Source: Bacillota bacterium
GTDB lineage: Bacteria > Sysuimicrobiota > Sysuimicrobiia > Sysuimicrobiales > Segetimicrobiaceae
Direction: 5' to 3'
NCBI GenBank assembly: GCA_021324975.1
Contig: JAJPIA010000144.1
Coordinates: 1-64,000 of the forward strand
Length of the DNA stretch: 64,000 nucleotides
In this document: in pieces, positions 10,492 to 21,072 of the stretch
How positions within the stretch are numbered: position 1 is the first letter of the stretch
How the letters are laid out: each line of letters opens with the position of its first letter
Program-made: the position numbers and the translations under genes
Notes under the pieces: model-generated
What the model was told of the DNA's origin: nothing
Databases searched by the model: none
The model's input: the letters and a program-made list of their open reading frames with translations, nothing else

Positions 10492-11385
10492 ATGGTCGAG
10501 TTCGGTCGGGTAATCACCGCAATGGTCACGCCCATGGATGCCAACCTTGCGGTGGACTACGAAAAGGCGGCGACGCTCGCAAAGCGGCTCGTCGACTCGG
10601 GATCCGACGGGCTCGTCGTCTGCGGCACGACCGGCGAGTCGCCGACGCTGAGCGACGAGGAAAAGGTCCGTCTCTTTCGGACCGTCCAGGAGGCCGTGGG
10701 CGCCCGGGCCGCCGTGATCGCGGGCACCGGCACGTACAACACCGCGCACAGCATCCACCTGACGCACGAGGCCGAGCGCATCGGGTGCGACGGCGTGCTG
10801 CTCGTCAACCCGTACTACAACAAGCCGTCCCAGGAAGGTCTCTACCAGCACTTCAAGGCGGTCGCGGACAGTACGCGGCTTCCGGTGATGCTCTACAACA
10901 TCCAGGGCCGGACGGCCGTGAACTGCGAACCCGCCACGGTGGCGCGCCTCGCCCAGGTGCGGAACATCGTCGCGATCAAGGAAGCGAGCGGCAATCTCGA
11001 TCAGATGTCGCAGATTCGCAGGCTCACGCCGCCGGAGTTCAAGCTCTACAGCGGGGATGACAGCCTGACGCTGCCGTTGCTCGCGGTCGGCGGGAGCGGC
11101 GTCGTGAGCGTCGCGGCGCACGTCGCCGCCCGGGAGATCGGCGAGATGATCGATGTCTTCTTCGCGGGCAACGTCCGCCGGGCGACAGAGGTGCACCTGC
11201 GGTTGCTGCCGTTGTTCAAGGTGCTGTTCATCACATCGAACCCAACGCCGGTCAAAGCGGCCTTGCAGCTGACCGGTTTCGACGCGGGTGGGCTGCGCCT
11301 GCCGCTCGTCGAGGCGACCACAGCGGAGCGGGAGCAGATCGCGGCGGTGCTCAAGCAGCTCGCGCTGACGCCGGTGGCGGCCTGA
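10492..11385 (+). CDS. dapA: 4-hydroxy-tetrahydrodipicolinate synthase
   Basis: [58 protein letters not shown]. Confidence 0.93.
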   Translation: MVEFGRVITAMVTPMDANLAVDYEKAATLAKRLVDSGSDGLVVCGTTGESPTLSDEEKVRLFRTVQEAVGARAAVIAGTGTYNTAHSIHLTHEAERIGCDGVLLVNPYYNKPSQEGLYQHFKAVADSTRLPVMLYNIQGRTAVNCEPATVARLAQVRNIVAIKEASGNLDQMSQIRRLTPPEFKLYSGDDSLTLPLLAVGGSGVVSVAAHVAAREIGEMIDVFFAGNVRRATEVHLRLLPLFKVLFITSNPTPVKAALQLTGFDAGGLRLPLVEATTAEREQIAAVLKQLALTPVAA

Positions 11386-11459
11386 GCGGCGGCCGATCCA
11401 GCGCCGGCGACCGGCTGGAAGCCCTGCACGCACGCATCCGCCGGTGCCGGCGATGTCCG

Positions 11460-11981
11460 TTGTGGCGCACGCGCACCAGAGGCGTTCCCGGTGAGGGCAA
11501 CCCGGCGGCATCGATCGTCATCATCGGCGAGGGGCCCGGCCGGCAGGAAGACGAGACGGGCAGGCCGTTTGTCGGCCGGGCGGGACAACTGCTGGACGAG
11601 CTGCTGGCGCACGCAGGGGTGACGCGGGCCGACGTCTACATCACCAACGTGATCAAGGATCGGGCGGCGACCCCGACCACCCCGCGGCGCGATCGGCCGC
11701 CGGCGCCGGCGGAAGTGGCGGCGTGTCTGCCGTGGCTGCGCGCGCAGCTCGCGCTGATTCGCCCGCGGATCGTCGTCACCCTCGGCCGCCACTCGCTCGA
11801 GGTGATGCTGCCGGGGGCGCGCATCGCAGGTGTCCACGGACGTCCCCAGCACCGCGGGGCGCTTACCATTTTCCCTCTGTACCACCCGTCCTATGCGCTT
11901 CGCAATCCGGGGGCGCGACCGGTCTTGTTCCGGGACGCCGCGGCATTGCGGCGGCTCATGGACGAGGCGCCGCCGCGGTGA
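11460..11981 (+). CDS. Uracil-DNA glycosylase, family-4-like (true start probably upstream)
   Basis: GEGPGRQEDETGRPFVGRAGQLLDELL, YITNVIK, HPSYALRNP. In-frame upstream codons encode CRRCPL, the expected Fe-S CxxC. Confidence 0.8.
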   Translation: MWRTRTRGVPGEGNPAASIVIIGEGPGRQEDETGRPFVGRAGQLLDELLAHAGVTRADVYITNVIKDRAATPTTPRRDRPPAPAEVAACLPWLRAQLALIRPRIVVTLGRHSLEVMLPGARIAGVHGRPQHRGALTIFPLYHPSYALRNPGARPVLFRDAAALRRLMDEAPPR

Positions 11982-13747
11982 CGGCATCCGATCGGGCGGG
12001 CCCGCCGGGGCCGCCCGCATCCTCGGGGACCGCGGCTGCGCCGCCGCGAGGGAGCCGCCGCCGTCGGAGCCGCGCCGCGCCGCGCCCCGGCGGCCCCAGG
12101 CGGACCACCCCCGGCCTCGAGATCATCCCGCTGGGCGGGCTCGGCGAGATCGGCAAGAACAGCACGGTGCTCCGCGTGGGCGCCGATATGCTCGTCGTGG
12201 ACGCCGGCCTGGCGTTCCCGGACGAGGAGATGCTTGGGATCGACCTCGTGATTCCCGACTACCGGTCTTTGGCGTCCGGGGGCACGCTCCACGGGGTCGT
12301 GCTCACGCACGGTCATGAGGATCATGTCGGCAGCCTGCCGTACCTCCTGCAGACGCGCTCCGCGCCCGTCTACGGCACTCCCCTGACGCTCGGGCTCGCA
12401 CGCCGGCGGGTGGAGGAGATGCCGCAGGCGCCCAAGATGACTGCGGTGCCGGTGCAGCCGCGGCAGCGCGTGCGGGTCGGGCCGTTTGAGGTCGAGCTCG
12501 TCCACGTGAACCACAACATTCCTCAGTCGTGCGCGGTCGTCGTGCGCACGCCCAACGGCGTGGTCGTCTGCACGGGCGATTTCAAGTTCGACCCGACATC
12601 GATCGACGGGCAGCCGGCGGACTTTTCCCGGCTCGCCGAGATCGGTGAGGCCGGCGTGACGGTACTGCTGATGGACTCCACCAACGTCGAACGTCCCGGC
12701 TACGCGCCGTCCGAGCGCACCGTGGGCGGCGCGCTCGACGACGTGTTTGCGCGCGCCCGCGGCCGGGTGCTCGTGACGACGTTCGCCAGCAACGTGCACC
12801 GCATCCAGCAAGTCCTGGAAACTGCCGCCCGTCACGGCCGCAAGGTCGCCATCGCGGGCCGGAGCATGGTGGACACGGTTGCCATTGCCTCCGAGCTCCA
12901 CGCCCTCAAGGTGCCCCGCGGCACCCTGGTGCCGCTCGATCAGGTGCGGCATCTGGCCGACCGGCACGCGACGATCCTTACCACGGGCAGCCAGGGTGAA
13001 CCCCTGTCCGCGCTGAGTCGGATGGCGACCGGGCAGCACCGGACGCTGAGCATCAAGGCCGGCGACACGGTCATCTTCTCAGCCTCGCCGATCCCCGGCA
13101 ACGAGGGCATGGTGGCGCGCACCATCAACCACCTGTACCGGCAGGGCGCGGAGGTGGTCCACGGCGCGGGGGTGCACGCGTCGGGGCACGCCTGCCAGGA
13201 AGAGCTGAAGCTGATGCTCACGCTGCTCCGGCCGCGCTTCTTCCTGCCCGTGCATGGCGAATACCGTCATCTCGTCTTGAACCGGCGCCTGGCGAGCAGC
13301 GTCGGAGTGCCGGAGGAGCGTAGCCTCCTAGCGGAGAATGGGCACATCGTTGGAGTGGGTGACGGGCGCATTGCCCGGGTGGGCGCCGTGGACGCGGGTG
13401 AAGTGCTCGTGGACGGCCTCGGCGGCGTCGGGGCGATCGTGCTGCGGGACCGCCGCCAGCTCGCCCGTGACGGTATGCTGATCGCGCTCGTGGCCCTGGA
13501 CCGGCAGTCGGGCGAGTTGTTGATGGAGCCCGACATCGTGTCGCGCGGCTTCGTCTACATGCGCGAGTCCGGGGAGTTGATCGACGAGTCCAAGCGGCGC
13601 ATCAAAGACGCGGTCGCCCGGTCCCGGCAGCGCGGCACGCCCGATTGGAGCGCGGTGCGGACGGCGATACGGGAGGCCCTGGCGAAGTATTTGTTCGAGC
13701 AGACACGGCGTCAGCCCATGATCCTGCCGATGCTGGTCGAAGTATAG
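11978..13747 (+). CDS. rnj: Ribonuclease J
   Basis: LEIIPLGGLGEIGKNSTVLRVG; HGHEDHVG metallo-beta-lactamase motif; GTGA overlap with the UDG gene. Confidence 0.93.
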   Translation: MTASDRAGPPGPPASSGTAAAPPRGSRRRRSRAAPRPGGPRRTTPGLEIIPLGGLGEIGKNSTVLRVGADMLVVDAGLAFPDEEMLGIDLVIPDYRSLASGGTLHGVVLTHGHEDHVGSLPYLLQTRSAPVYGTPLTLGLARRRVEEMPQAPKMTAVPVQPRQRVRVGPFEVELVHVNHNIPQSCAVVVRTPNGVVVCTGDFKFDPTSIDGQPADFSRLAEIGEAGVTVLLMDSTNVERPGYAPSERTVGGALDDVFARARGRVLVTTFASNVHRIQQVLETAARHGRKVAIAGRSMVDTVAIASELHALKVPRGTLVPLDQVRHLADRHATILTTGSQGEPLSALSRMATGQHRTLSIKAGDTVIFSASPIPGNEGMVARTINHLYRQGAEVVHGAGVHASGHACQEELKLMLTLLRPRFFLPVHGEYRHLVLNRRLASSVGVPEERSLLAENGHIVGVGDGRIARVGAVDAGEVLVDGLGGVGAIVLRDRRQLARDGMLIALVALDRQSGELLMEPDIVSRGFVYMRESGELIDESKRRIKDAVARSRQRGTPDWSAVRTAIREALAKYLFEQTRRQPMILPMLVEV

Positions 13748-13830
13748 ACGTATAATCGAAGCAGACATCGCAGCGGATCGATTCATCGGAGCAGGAGACG
13801 AACTCGCGATGACGGCATCGCATCGTCCTA

Positions 13831-16359
13831 GTGGAGCGTGCAGTGGCCAGGCGCAGGGCGTCCCGCGGTAGAGGCGCGCAGACCGTCGGGGCCGCGCTGA
13901 TTGCGCTGGCCGTCCTCAGCGGCGTCAGCCTCGTCCCTCACCAGAGCGCCGCGGCGCCGCGCTGGATCGCGGCCCGCCTCGGCCAGGGCTTCGGTGCCGG
14001 CGTCGCGTGCGTCCCCGTCTTTCTCGGGCTGCTCGGCCTCATCTTCTTCGTGCGCCGCTGCCTGCGCCTCAGCGCGCGCCTCACCGGTGTGCTGCTCGGC
14101 TACATCGTGGCGTTGGTCGCGCTGCACCTGCGGTATCCTGCCGGCGAGGAGTGGACGGCGGCCGTTGGACGCAAGGGCGGCGGCTATGTCGGCGCCGCGC
14201 TCGAGGTCCTCCTCCGGCGGGCGGTCGGGGAGCCCGGGCTGTGGACCGCTACGCTGCTCGGCGCCGGGTTGGCGCTCATGCTGATCTCGGGCACCTCGTT
14301 CACCAACGTGTTCCACGCGCTGTGGCAGGTCCTGACCACGCTGCGCGCGTGGGTCATCGCGGGGCTCCGCACGCTCGGGACGGCGGCAGCCGCGCTGAGC
14401 CTGGCGGCCCTGCGGTGGGCGGGTCCGGCGTGCCGCCGGGCCATCCACGCCGGCGCCCAAGCCGTGGGGACGGCGCTTGCGCATGCCGCCGAGCGCGCGC
14501 GCGCCGCGATGCCGGGCCACCGAACCCGGGCGGGCTCGCCCGCGCTCGACCCCCTGCTTGCGTCCGCGGGCGGTGCACCCGTCGCGGTGCACGATCGCTT
14601 CGACGCGGAGACGCCCGCGGCGGCGCGCCGGCTCGCACCATACGCGGACGACATGACCGACGACGAGATGGACCAGCCGGACGGCGCCGGCATCGCCGGC
14701 GTCGGTGCTCCCGAAGATAAGAGCGATGTACCTGCCGGCCCGGCGGCGGACGACGTGTCCACGGGCGACGCGGGCGAGCCGCAACCGGGCGCCGCCGCGG
14801 AGCCGGTACCGGGCCGCGGCGCGAGCGGGGCGGCCTCGTCCGGCGGATCCCGGCGACGGCGGACGGCGGTCGCCCAAGAGGCGCTGCCCTTTCCGGAGCC
14901 TCCGCCGCGCGCGTACACGCTGCCGGACCTGTTGCTCCTCGATGCCTTTCAGTCCGGCAAAGGCAAAACCGGCAAAGTCGATCCGGAGGAGGTGGCGCGA
15001 CACCTCGAGCGGACGCTCGCGAGTTTTGCCGTCGAGGCGCGCGTGGTCCGCTGGGAGACCGGCCCTGTGGTCACGCGGTACGAGTTGCAGCCGGCGCCCG
15101 GCGTGAAGGTGCAGCGCATCACGAGCCTGCAGAACGACATCGCCCTGGCGCTCGCCGCGAGCAGCGTCCGGCTCGAGGCGCCGATCCCCGGCAAGTCGGC
15201 GATCGGGGTGGAGCTGCCGAACGAGCGGGCGAGCCTGGTCCATCTGCGCGAGGTGCTGGCGAGCGACGAGTTTCGCGCGCAACGCTCCCCGCTCGCGGTG
15301 GCTATCGGCAAAGGCACCGCGGGCGCGCCCGTGGTCACGGACCTCGTCTCGATGCCGCACCTCTTGATTGCCGGCGCGACCGGCGCCGGCAAGAGCGTCA
15401 TGCTGAACGGCATGATCGCGAGCATCCTGTTTCGGTCGACGCCGGAGCAGGCCCGGTTCCTGATGATCGATCCGAAGCGCGTGGAGCTCACAAACTACAA
15501 CGGCATTCCGCATCTCCTGAGCCCGGTGGTGACCGGCCCGCGCGAGGCCGCGGCGAAGCTGCGCTGGGCCATCCAGGAGATGGAGAGCCGGTATGAGATG
15601 TTTGCGGCCGACGGCGTGCGGAACATCCAGTCCTTCAACGCACAGCACCCGGATCGCCCGCTCGCCTACATCCTCATCATCATCGATGAACTCGCCGACC
15701 TGATGATGGTCGCGCCGGCAGACTTCGAAGAAATCATCTGCCGGCTTGCGCAGATGACGCGTGCCACCGGCATCCACCTGCTCGTGGCCACGCAGCGGCC
15801 GTCGGTGGACGTGATCACGGGCCTCATCAAGGCCAACATTCCGTCGCGCATCGCGTTTGCGGTGAGCTCTCTCGTGGACAGCCGGACCATCCTCGATCAT
15901 CCGGGTGCGGAGAAGTTGCTGGGCAAAGGCGACATGCTGTTCGCGCCGATCGGCGCCGCGCGTCCCCTCCGGGTGCAGGGCGCGTTCATCAGCGACGCCG
16001 AGACCGAGCGCCTCGTGAGCTTCTGGCGCGCGCAGGGGGAACCGGCGTACGTGGAATCCCTCGTGCGGGCGGCGGAGTCCACGGGCTCCGACGAGCCGTC
16101 GGGCGATGATGCGCTGCTGGTCGACGCCGCGCGCCTGGTGGTCCGGTCGGGGTACGGATCGGTGTCGCTGTTGCAGCGGAAGATGCGCATCGGATACGTG
16201 CGGGCGGCGCGCCTGGTCGATCAGTTGGAAGAAAAGGGGATCGTCGGGCCGTCCCAGGGGAGCAGTCCCCGCGATGTGCTCGTCGGCGTAGACGACTTGG
16301 AGCGGGTGCTGCGAGAGGGGGTGGCGCGGCGCGGGGCGGTCGAGGCAGAGGAGAGCTAA
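13831..16359 (+). CDS. ftsK: DNA translocase FtsK/SpoIIIE
   Basis: N-terminal TM segments, Walker A GATGAGKSV, DPKRVELTNYNGIPHLL, C-terminal gamma domain. Confidence 0.93.
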   Translation: MERAVARRRASRGRGAQTVGAALIALAVLSGVSLVPHQSAAAPRWIAARLGQGFGAGVACVPVFLGLLGLIFFVRRCLRLSARLTGVLLGYIVALVALHLRYPAGEEWTAAVGRKGGGYVGAALEVLLRRAVGEPGLWTATLLGAGLALMLISGTSFTNVFHALWQVLTTLRAWVIAGLRTLGTAAAALSLAALRWAGPACRRAIHAGAQAVGTALAHAAERARAAMPGHRTRAGSPALDPLLASAGGAPVAVHDRFDAETPAAARRLAPYADDMTDDEMDQPDGAGIAGVGAPEDKSDVPAGPAADDVSTGDAGEPQPGAAAEPVPGRGASGAASSGGSRRRRTAVAQEALPFPEPPPRAYTLPDLLLLDAFQSGKGKTGKVDPEEVARHLERTLASFAVEARVVRWETGPVVTRYELQPAPGVKVQRITSLQNDIALALAASSVRLEAPIPGKSAIGVELPNERASLVHLREVLASDEFRAQRSPLAVAIGKGTAGAPVVTDLVSMPHLLIAGATGAGKSVMLNGMIASILFRSTPEQARFLMIDPKRVELTNYNGIPHLLSPVVTGPREAAAKLRWAIQEMESRYEMFAADGVRNIQSFNAQHPDRPLAYILIIIDELADLMMVAPADFEEIICRLAQMTRATGIHLLVATQRPSVDVITGLIKANIPSRIAFAVSSLVDSRTILDHPGAEKLLGKGDMLFAPIGAARPLRVQGAFISDAETERLVSFWRAQGEPAYVESLVRAAESTGSDEPSGDDALLVDAARLVVRSGYGSVSLLQRKMRIGYVRAARLVDQLEEKGIVGPSQGSSPRDVLVGVDDLERVLREGVARRGAVEAEES

Positions 16360-16472
16360 CGGTACGGGATATGTGCGCGTCCCGCACTGGTCGCGCTGTC
16401 GCGCGCGGCTCGCCGGTGGCGGGCCCGCGACCGCAGGAAACTCATTTCGAGCCCAAGAACACGCCTGGCGTG

Positions 16473-17546
16473 ATGGATATGCTCGGGGTCGGCGAGAGAC
16501 TGCGGACTGCCCGGGTCGCCCGCGGCCTGTCGCTCGACGATGTCGAGGCGGGGACCCGGATCCGCCGGCGGTATCTGGAAGCCCTTGAGGAGGAAGCGTT
16601 CGACCGGCTCCCCGGCCCGACGTATGTCCGGGGCTTTCTGCGTAGCTACGCGGCGTATCTCGATCTGCCGGCGGACGAGATCGCGTTGCTGTGCCCCGTC
16701 GTGCCGACCGCCAGCGTAACGGTGCGCGCCTCACCGTCGGATGTCCGCATCACCCCGGTGACACGACGGTCCCCTCTGCGCACGTTTGCGATCGGAGCGT
16801 CGCTCGTCCTCGTCTGCGGGGTCATCGTCGTCGCGTATATTTTCCTGAGTCAGGTGCGTCAGTTCGCGGAGACCCAGGAACCGGTCCAGAGTGAGGCGCC
16901 GGCCGGATCTCAAGCCGCGCCTCAGAACCCCGCTGTGTCGCGGCCTGGGGCGGCCTCCACGAGTGGGAGCGCGGTGCCGGCTCCGGGGCACGCGCCGGCC
17001 CCCGGCATCGCGTCGCCTACGCCGGGGTCCCCGTCCGTCCCCGGAGGAGCACCTGCCGGCGGGCCATCTGGGGCGGCGCGCCCGGCGACCGGCGGAGCCG
17101 CGTCATCGCCCGCGACCTCGTCGCCACCGACTCCGACGCCGCAGGCATCTCCGGGTAGCGGGCCGCCCTCGCCCGCTGCCCCGTCGTCGCCCGGGACTTC
17201 GCCGCCCGCGACCCCGCCGCCCGGGACCGCGGGGGCGCCACCCCCGGCAAACGCCGGTCAACAGGCGGCGGCCGCACCCCAGGGCGGGCCCGCGACGGCG
17301 GGCCCGGTCACGGTGGCCGCAATTGCCACCGATCGGTCCTGGGTGCGGGCGGTCGCCGACGGGATCACCGTGTTCGAGGGATTCCTCAGCGCCGGAGACC
17401 AACAGGTCTGGCAGGCAAAGCGGCAGTTGAGCGTGCGCATCGGTAACGCGAGCGCGGTGAGCTTGACGGTCAACGGGCGGCCGGTGGGCCGGCTCGGCAA
17501 CCCCGGTGACGTGGTGGACGAAACGTACACTGGGACGGCCCCGTGA
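16473..17546 (+). CDS. RodZ-like protein: N-terminal HTH, TM, Pro/Ala linker, C-terminal DUF4115
   Basis: LGVGERLRTARVARGLSLDDVEAGTRIRRRYLEALEEE; TM FAIGASLVLVCGVIVVAYIFL; C-terminal beta-rich domain. Confidence 0.85.
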   Translation: MDMLGVGERLRTARVARGLSLDDVEAGTRIRRRYLEALEEEAFDRLPGPTYVRGFLRSYAAYLDLPADEIALLCPVVPTASVTVRASPSDVRITPVTRRSPLRTFAIGASLVLVCGVIVVAYIFLSQVRQFAETQEPVQSEAPAGSQAAPQNPAVSRPGAASTSGSAVPAPGHAPAPGIASPTPGSPSVPGGAPAGGPSGAARPATGGAASSPATSSPPTPTPQASPGSGPPSPAAPSSPGTSPPATPPPGTAGAPPPANAGQQAAAAPQGGPATAGPVTVAAIATDRSWVRAVADGITVFEGFLSAGDQQVWQAKRQLSVRIGNASAVSLTVNGRPVGRLGNPGDVVDETYTGTAP

Positions 17547-18790
17547 CGAGGGCGGAGGTCGTCTCGGTCGGCACCGAGCACCTGCTTGGTCAGATCGTCG
17601 ACACCAACGCGCAGTACATCTGCACGCTGCTGGCGACGCTGGGCATCGCCGTGTACTACCGCTCCACCGTGGGCGACAACGTGGCGCGTGTGCAGGAGGT
17701 GTTCGCCGACGCGCTGCGCCGCGTGGACCTCGTCGTCTCGACGGGAGGATTGGGACCCACGGATGACGACCTGACGGTCGCCGCGGTCGCGGAACTGCTC
17801 GGCCTTCCGCTGGAACGGCACGAGGAAGCCTGGGCGCACGTTCAGGACTTCTTCCGCCGGCGCAACCGCCCGCTCACGGCACAGCAGGTCAAGCAGGCGA
17901 TGCTGCCGCGGGGAGCCCGCATGGTGCCGAACACCCGGGGGAGCGCCCCCGGCGTGATCGTCGAGCACGAGGGCAAGACGCTGGTGTTTACGCCCGGTGT
18001 GCCCCGTGAGATGAAGGGCATGCTGGAAGACCATGTCGTGCCGTATCTGCGGGGGCGCGGCCTGGCGGGCGGCGAGGTCATCCGATCACGGATCGTCCGC
18101 ATCGTCGGCCTGGGCGAATCCCTCGTGGAAGAGCGCCTGCGCGATCTCATGCGCGCGAGCACCAACCCCACCATCGCCCCCTACGCGCACACCGGAGAGT
18201 GCCATGTCCGGCTCACGGCCAGGGGGACCGAGGCGCTCGTGGAACCGCTCCTTGACGACGCGGAGCGGGCGATCCGGGATCGCCTCGGTCAGGCGATCTA
18301 CGCGGTCGGGGACGCGCCGCTCGACGAGGTGGTGGCGCGACTGCTGGCGGAACGCCGGGTGACGCTCGCGGTCGCGGAGTCCTGTACCGGCGGTCTCCTG
18401 GGCCACCGGCTGACGCGCACGCCCGGCGCGTCCAGTTACCTCGACGGTGGGGTGATCACGTACAGCAACGCGGCGAAGACGCGCTGGCTCGGCGTGCCGG
18501 GGTCCTTGATCGAGCGTTACGGCGCCGTGAGCGCGGAGGTCGCGCGCGCGATGGCCGAAGGCGTGCGGGCCGGCGCGGGCACCGATCTCGCGATCGCGGT
18601 CACCGGCGTCGCGGGGCCGACGGGGGGGACGGAGGCGAAGCCGGTAGGCTTGGTGTTCCTGGTGCTCGCGCACGCCGAGGGGACCGACGTCCGCGAGTTT
18701 CGTTTCGGCACCGAGCCCGGGCGGACCGGGATCCAGTATCTGGCGAGCCAGTCCGCGCTCGACATGATCCGGCTGCACCTGCTCCGCTGA
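17543..18790 (+). CDS. cinA: CinA family protein (nicotinamide-nucleotide amidase)
   Basis: AEVVSVGTEHLLGQIVDTNAQYI; LAVAESCTGGLLGHRLT; TGVAGPTGG. Confidence 0.93.
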   Translation: MTRAEVVSVGTEHLLGQIVDTNAQYICTLLATLGIAVYYRSTVGDNVARVQEVFADALRRVDLVVSTGGLGPTDDDLTVAAVAELLGLPLERHEEAWAHVQDFFRRRNRPLTAQQVKQAMLPRGARMVPNTRGSAPGVIVEHEGKTLVFTPGVPREMKGMLEDHVVPYLRGRGLAGGEVIRSRIVRIVGLGESLVEERLRDLMRASTNPTIAPYAHTGECHVRLTARGTEALVEPLLDDAERAIRDRLGQAIYAVGDAPLDEVVARLLAERRVTLAVAESCTGGLLGHRLTRTPGASSYLDGGVITYSNAAKTRWLGVPGSLIERYGAVSAEVARAMAEGVRAGAGTDLAIAVTGVAGPTGGTEAKPVGLVFLVLAHAEGTDVREFRFGTEPGRTGIQYLASQSALDMIRLHLLR

Positions 18791-18887
18791 CGGCACGCCG
18801 GAGGCGTCCCGGCGCAGAATCGTTCAGGCTCCGAGGTCCGGGCAGCGCCTGCGGCGGTCGCGCGGCACCTCGGGACGGCGCGAAGGC

Positions 18888-19523
18888 ATGAACGCGTCCA
18901 ATTCGAACGTCGATGCTCGCCGCGCGGGGCCCAGGCGGCGCATCTTCCTGGCGGTGCCCTTGGCCCGCGGCCTGCACGAGGGTGTGGTCGCCGCGATCCA
19001 CGGAGCCGTGGGCGGCCACGATGCGCTGCGTTGGGTGCGCCCCGATATGCTCCACATCACGCTGCGCTTTTTGGGCGGCATGACGGCTGCCGAGCTCAAT
19101 CGCGCCATCCGGGCCGCGCAGGCCGCGGCGGAACCCTTTATTCCGTTTTCCGTGACCTTCGCGGGGGGTGGCGCGTTCCCGTCCTGGCGGACGCCCCGCG
19201 TCGTTTGGGCCGGCGTCGGCGCCGGCGCAGACGGGTTGCGGGCGCTCGCCGAAGCGCTTGATGCGGCGCTCGCAAAGCAGCGGTTTCCCCGCGAGCCGCA
19301 GCGATTTCACCCGCACGTGACGGTCGCGCGCGTGCGTGCGGGCGGGCCGCCGCCCGATTTGCGGCCCTACGCCGGCCGCCTCACGGGATCCGAGGCTCCG
19401 GTCATCGGCACTCAGCGCGTGGACGCGATCGTCGTGATGGAGAGCATGCTGCACACGTCGGGAGCAAGATACGAGGAAGTGTACCGAGCCGCGTTTCGCG
19501 GCGGGCCGTCGTCACACGGCTGA
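18888..19523 (+). CDS. thpR: RNA 2',3'-cyclic phosphodiesterase
   Basis: Two H-x-T/S-like motifs: HITLRFLG and HPHVTVARV; 2H superfamily length. Confidence 0.88.
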   Translation: MNASNSNVDARRAGPRRRIFLAVPLARGLHEGVVAAIHGAVGGHDALRWVRPDMLHITLRFLGGMTAAELNRAIRAAQAAAEPFIPFSVTFAGGGAFPSWRTPRVVWAGVGAGADGLRALAEALDAALAKQRFPREPQRFHPHVTVARVRAGGPPPDLRPYAGRLTGSEAPVIGTQRVDAIVVMESMLHTSGARYEEVYRAAFRGGPSSHG

Positions 19524-19772
19524 CAATGCGCTCACGAGGCCACATCCTCACCTGGCCACATTCGTGCAGTAGGAATACACCGGCTCGATCCGCGGATCTA
19601 TCCCTCGCGTCGGTCGACATGTGCGTAGTAAATTTCGTCGACATCGTCGGGGCGCTCATTGAGAGCAGGTCAACTTTCCTGTATCGCGAAGCCCTCCGGA
19701 AAGCATCACGCTAAGTCGATGGAGTGGTGTGCCGACATCGATGCAGTTGAGCCGTGGAATCCACGTGGTCGC

Positions 19773-19801
19773 TTGACAAACGAACATATGTTTGGTACAG
19801 T
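19773..19801 (+). promoter_or_regulatory. recA promoter with LexA-type operator in the spacer
   Basis: TTGACA (19773-19778), 17 nt, TACAGT (19796-19801); CGAACATATGTTTG at 19781-19794 is close to the Gram-positive/Actinobacteria SOS box CGAAC-N4-GTTCG. Confidence 0.75.
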
Positions 19802-19854
19802 GGCCACAACTTAACCACACAAAACCGCCTCATCTTACCAGGAGGACATGCAGC

Positions 19855-20967
19855 ATGAACGAGCGGCAGCGCGCCCTGGATCTCGCCCTGACCCAGATCG
19901 AGAAGCAGTTTGGCAAGGGTTCGATCATGAAGCTTGGCGAGCATCAGGCCAAACTCACCGCGGAGGTCATTTCCACCGGTGCGCTGGCCATTGACGCCGC
20001 CCTCGGCGTGGGCGGGGTGCCGCGCGGCCGCGTGGTCGAGATCTACGGCCCGGAGTCGTCCGGCAAGACGACGCTTGGTTACCACGTGATTGCCGAAGCG
20101 CAGCGCGACGGCGGTGTCGCCGCCTTCATCGACGCGGAGCACGCGCTCAACCCGGAGTACGCGCGGACCGTGGGCGTGGATATCGACAGTCTTCTCATCT
20201 CGCAACCCGATTCCGGCGAGCAGGCGCTCGAGATCGCGGAGATGCTCGTCCGCTCCGGTGCGATCGACGTCGTCGTCGTCGACTCCGTCGCGGCGCTCGT
20301 GCCCCGCGCCGAACTGGAAGGCGAGATGGGCGATGCCCACGTCGGGCTGCAGGCCCGGCTCATGTCTCAAGCCCTCCGTAAGCTCGTCGGCGCGATCAGC
20401 AAGTCTCGCACGACCGTCATCTTCATCAACCAGCTCCGGGAGAAAGTGGGCGTCATGTACGGCAATCCGGAGGTCACGACGGGTGGCCGGGCGCTCAAGT
20501 TCTATGCGTCGGTGCGGATAGAGATCCGTCGCATCGAGTCGATCAAATCCGGCGATCAGGTCCTCGGCCAGCGCGTACGGGTCAAGGTGGTGAAGAACAA
20601 GCTCGCGGCGCCCTTCCGCGAAGCGGAAGTAGATATTATCTTTCCCCGCGGCATCAGCCGGGCGGGTAGCTTGCTCGACGTCGCTACGGCGCAGGGCATC
20701 GTGACGCGAACGGGGACCTGGTTTGCCTACAAAGACATGAAGCTTGGGCAGGGGCGCGACAACGCCCGGGAGTTTCTGGAATCCAATCCCGAATTGGCCG
20801 CGGAGATTGCCACGCGGGCACGGGAGAAACTGGGGATGACGCGCGGCGGGGCAGCGGCAACTATCCCCGCGGCCGACATCTCGACCAACGGTGATGTGAA
20901 GCCGGCGGCCCGCGACGGGCACGCGCCCTCGGCGGCCAAGGGGGTTCCCGTTCGGGCGCAGCGCTGA
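19855..20967 (+). CDS. recA: Recombinase RecA
   Basis: [56 protein letters not shown]. Confidence 0.97.
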   Translation: MNERQRALDLALTQIEKQFGKGSIMKLGEHQAKLTAEVISTGALAIDAALGVGGVPRGRVVEIYGPESSGKTTLGYHVIAEAQRDGGVAAFIDAEHALNPEYARTVGVDIDSLLISQPDSGEQALEIAEMLVRSGAIDVVVVDSVAALVPRAELEGEMGDAHVGLQARLMSQALRKLVGAISKSRTTVIFINQLREKVGVMYGNPEVTTGGRALKFYASVRIEIRRIESIKSGDQVLGQRVRVKVVKNKLAAPFREAEVDIIFPRGISRAGSLLDVATAQGIVTRTGTWFAYKDMKLGQGRDNAREFLESNPELAAEIATRAREKLGMTRGGAAATIPAADISTNGDVKPAARDGHAPSAAKGVPVRAQR

Positions 20968-21072
20968 TGAGCGTCGCCTCGCTCAGGGCTGCGCTCTCAG
21001 TCAGCACCCGCGAGAAGGCCGTCCCCGGAGCCCAGGACTCGGGCCTGCCTCGGCGGTGAGAGGCCGGTCCTC

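Noticed and set aside
13828-16734. 968-aa minus-strand ORF, plus similar long antisense ORFs at 21704..24745, 9271..11511 and 11891..13039
   Set aside because: High-GC shadow ORFs opposite clearly recognised genes (ftsK, the UvrD helicase, asd-dapA, rnj).
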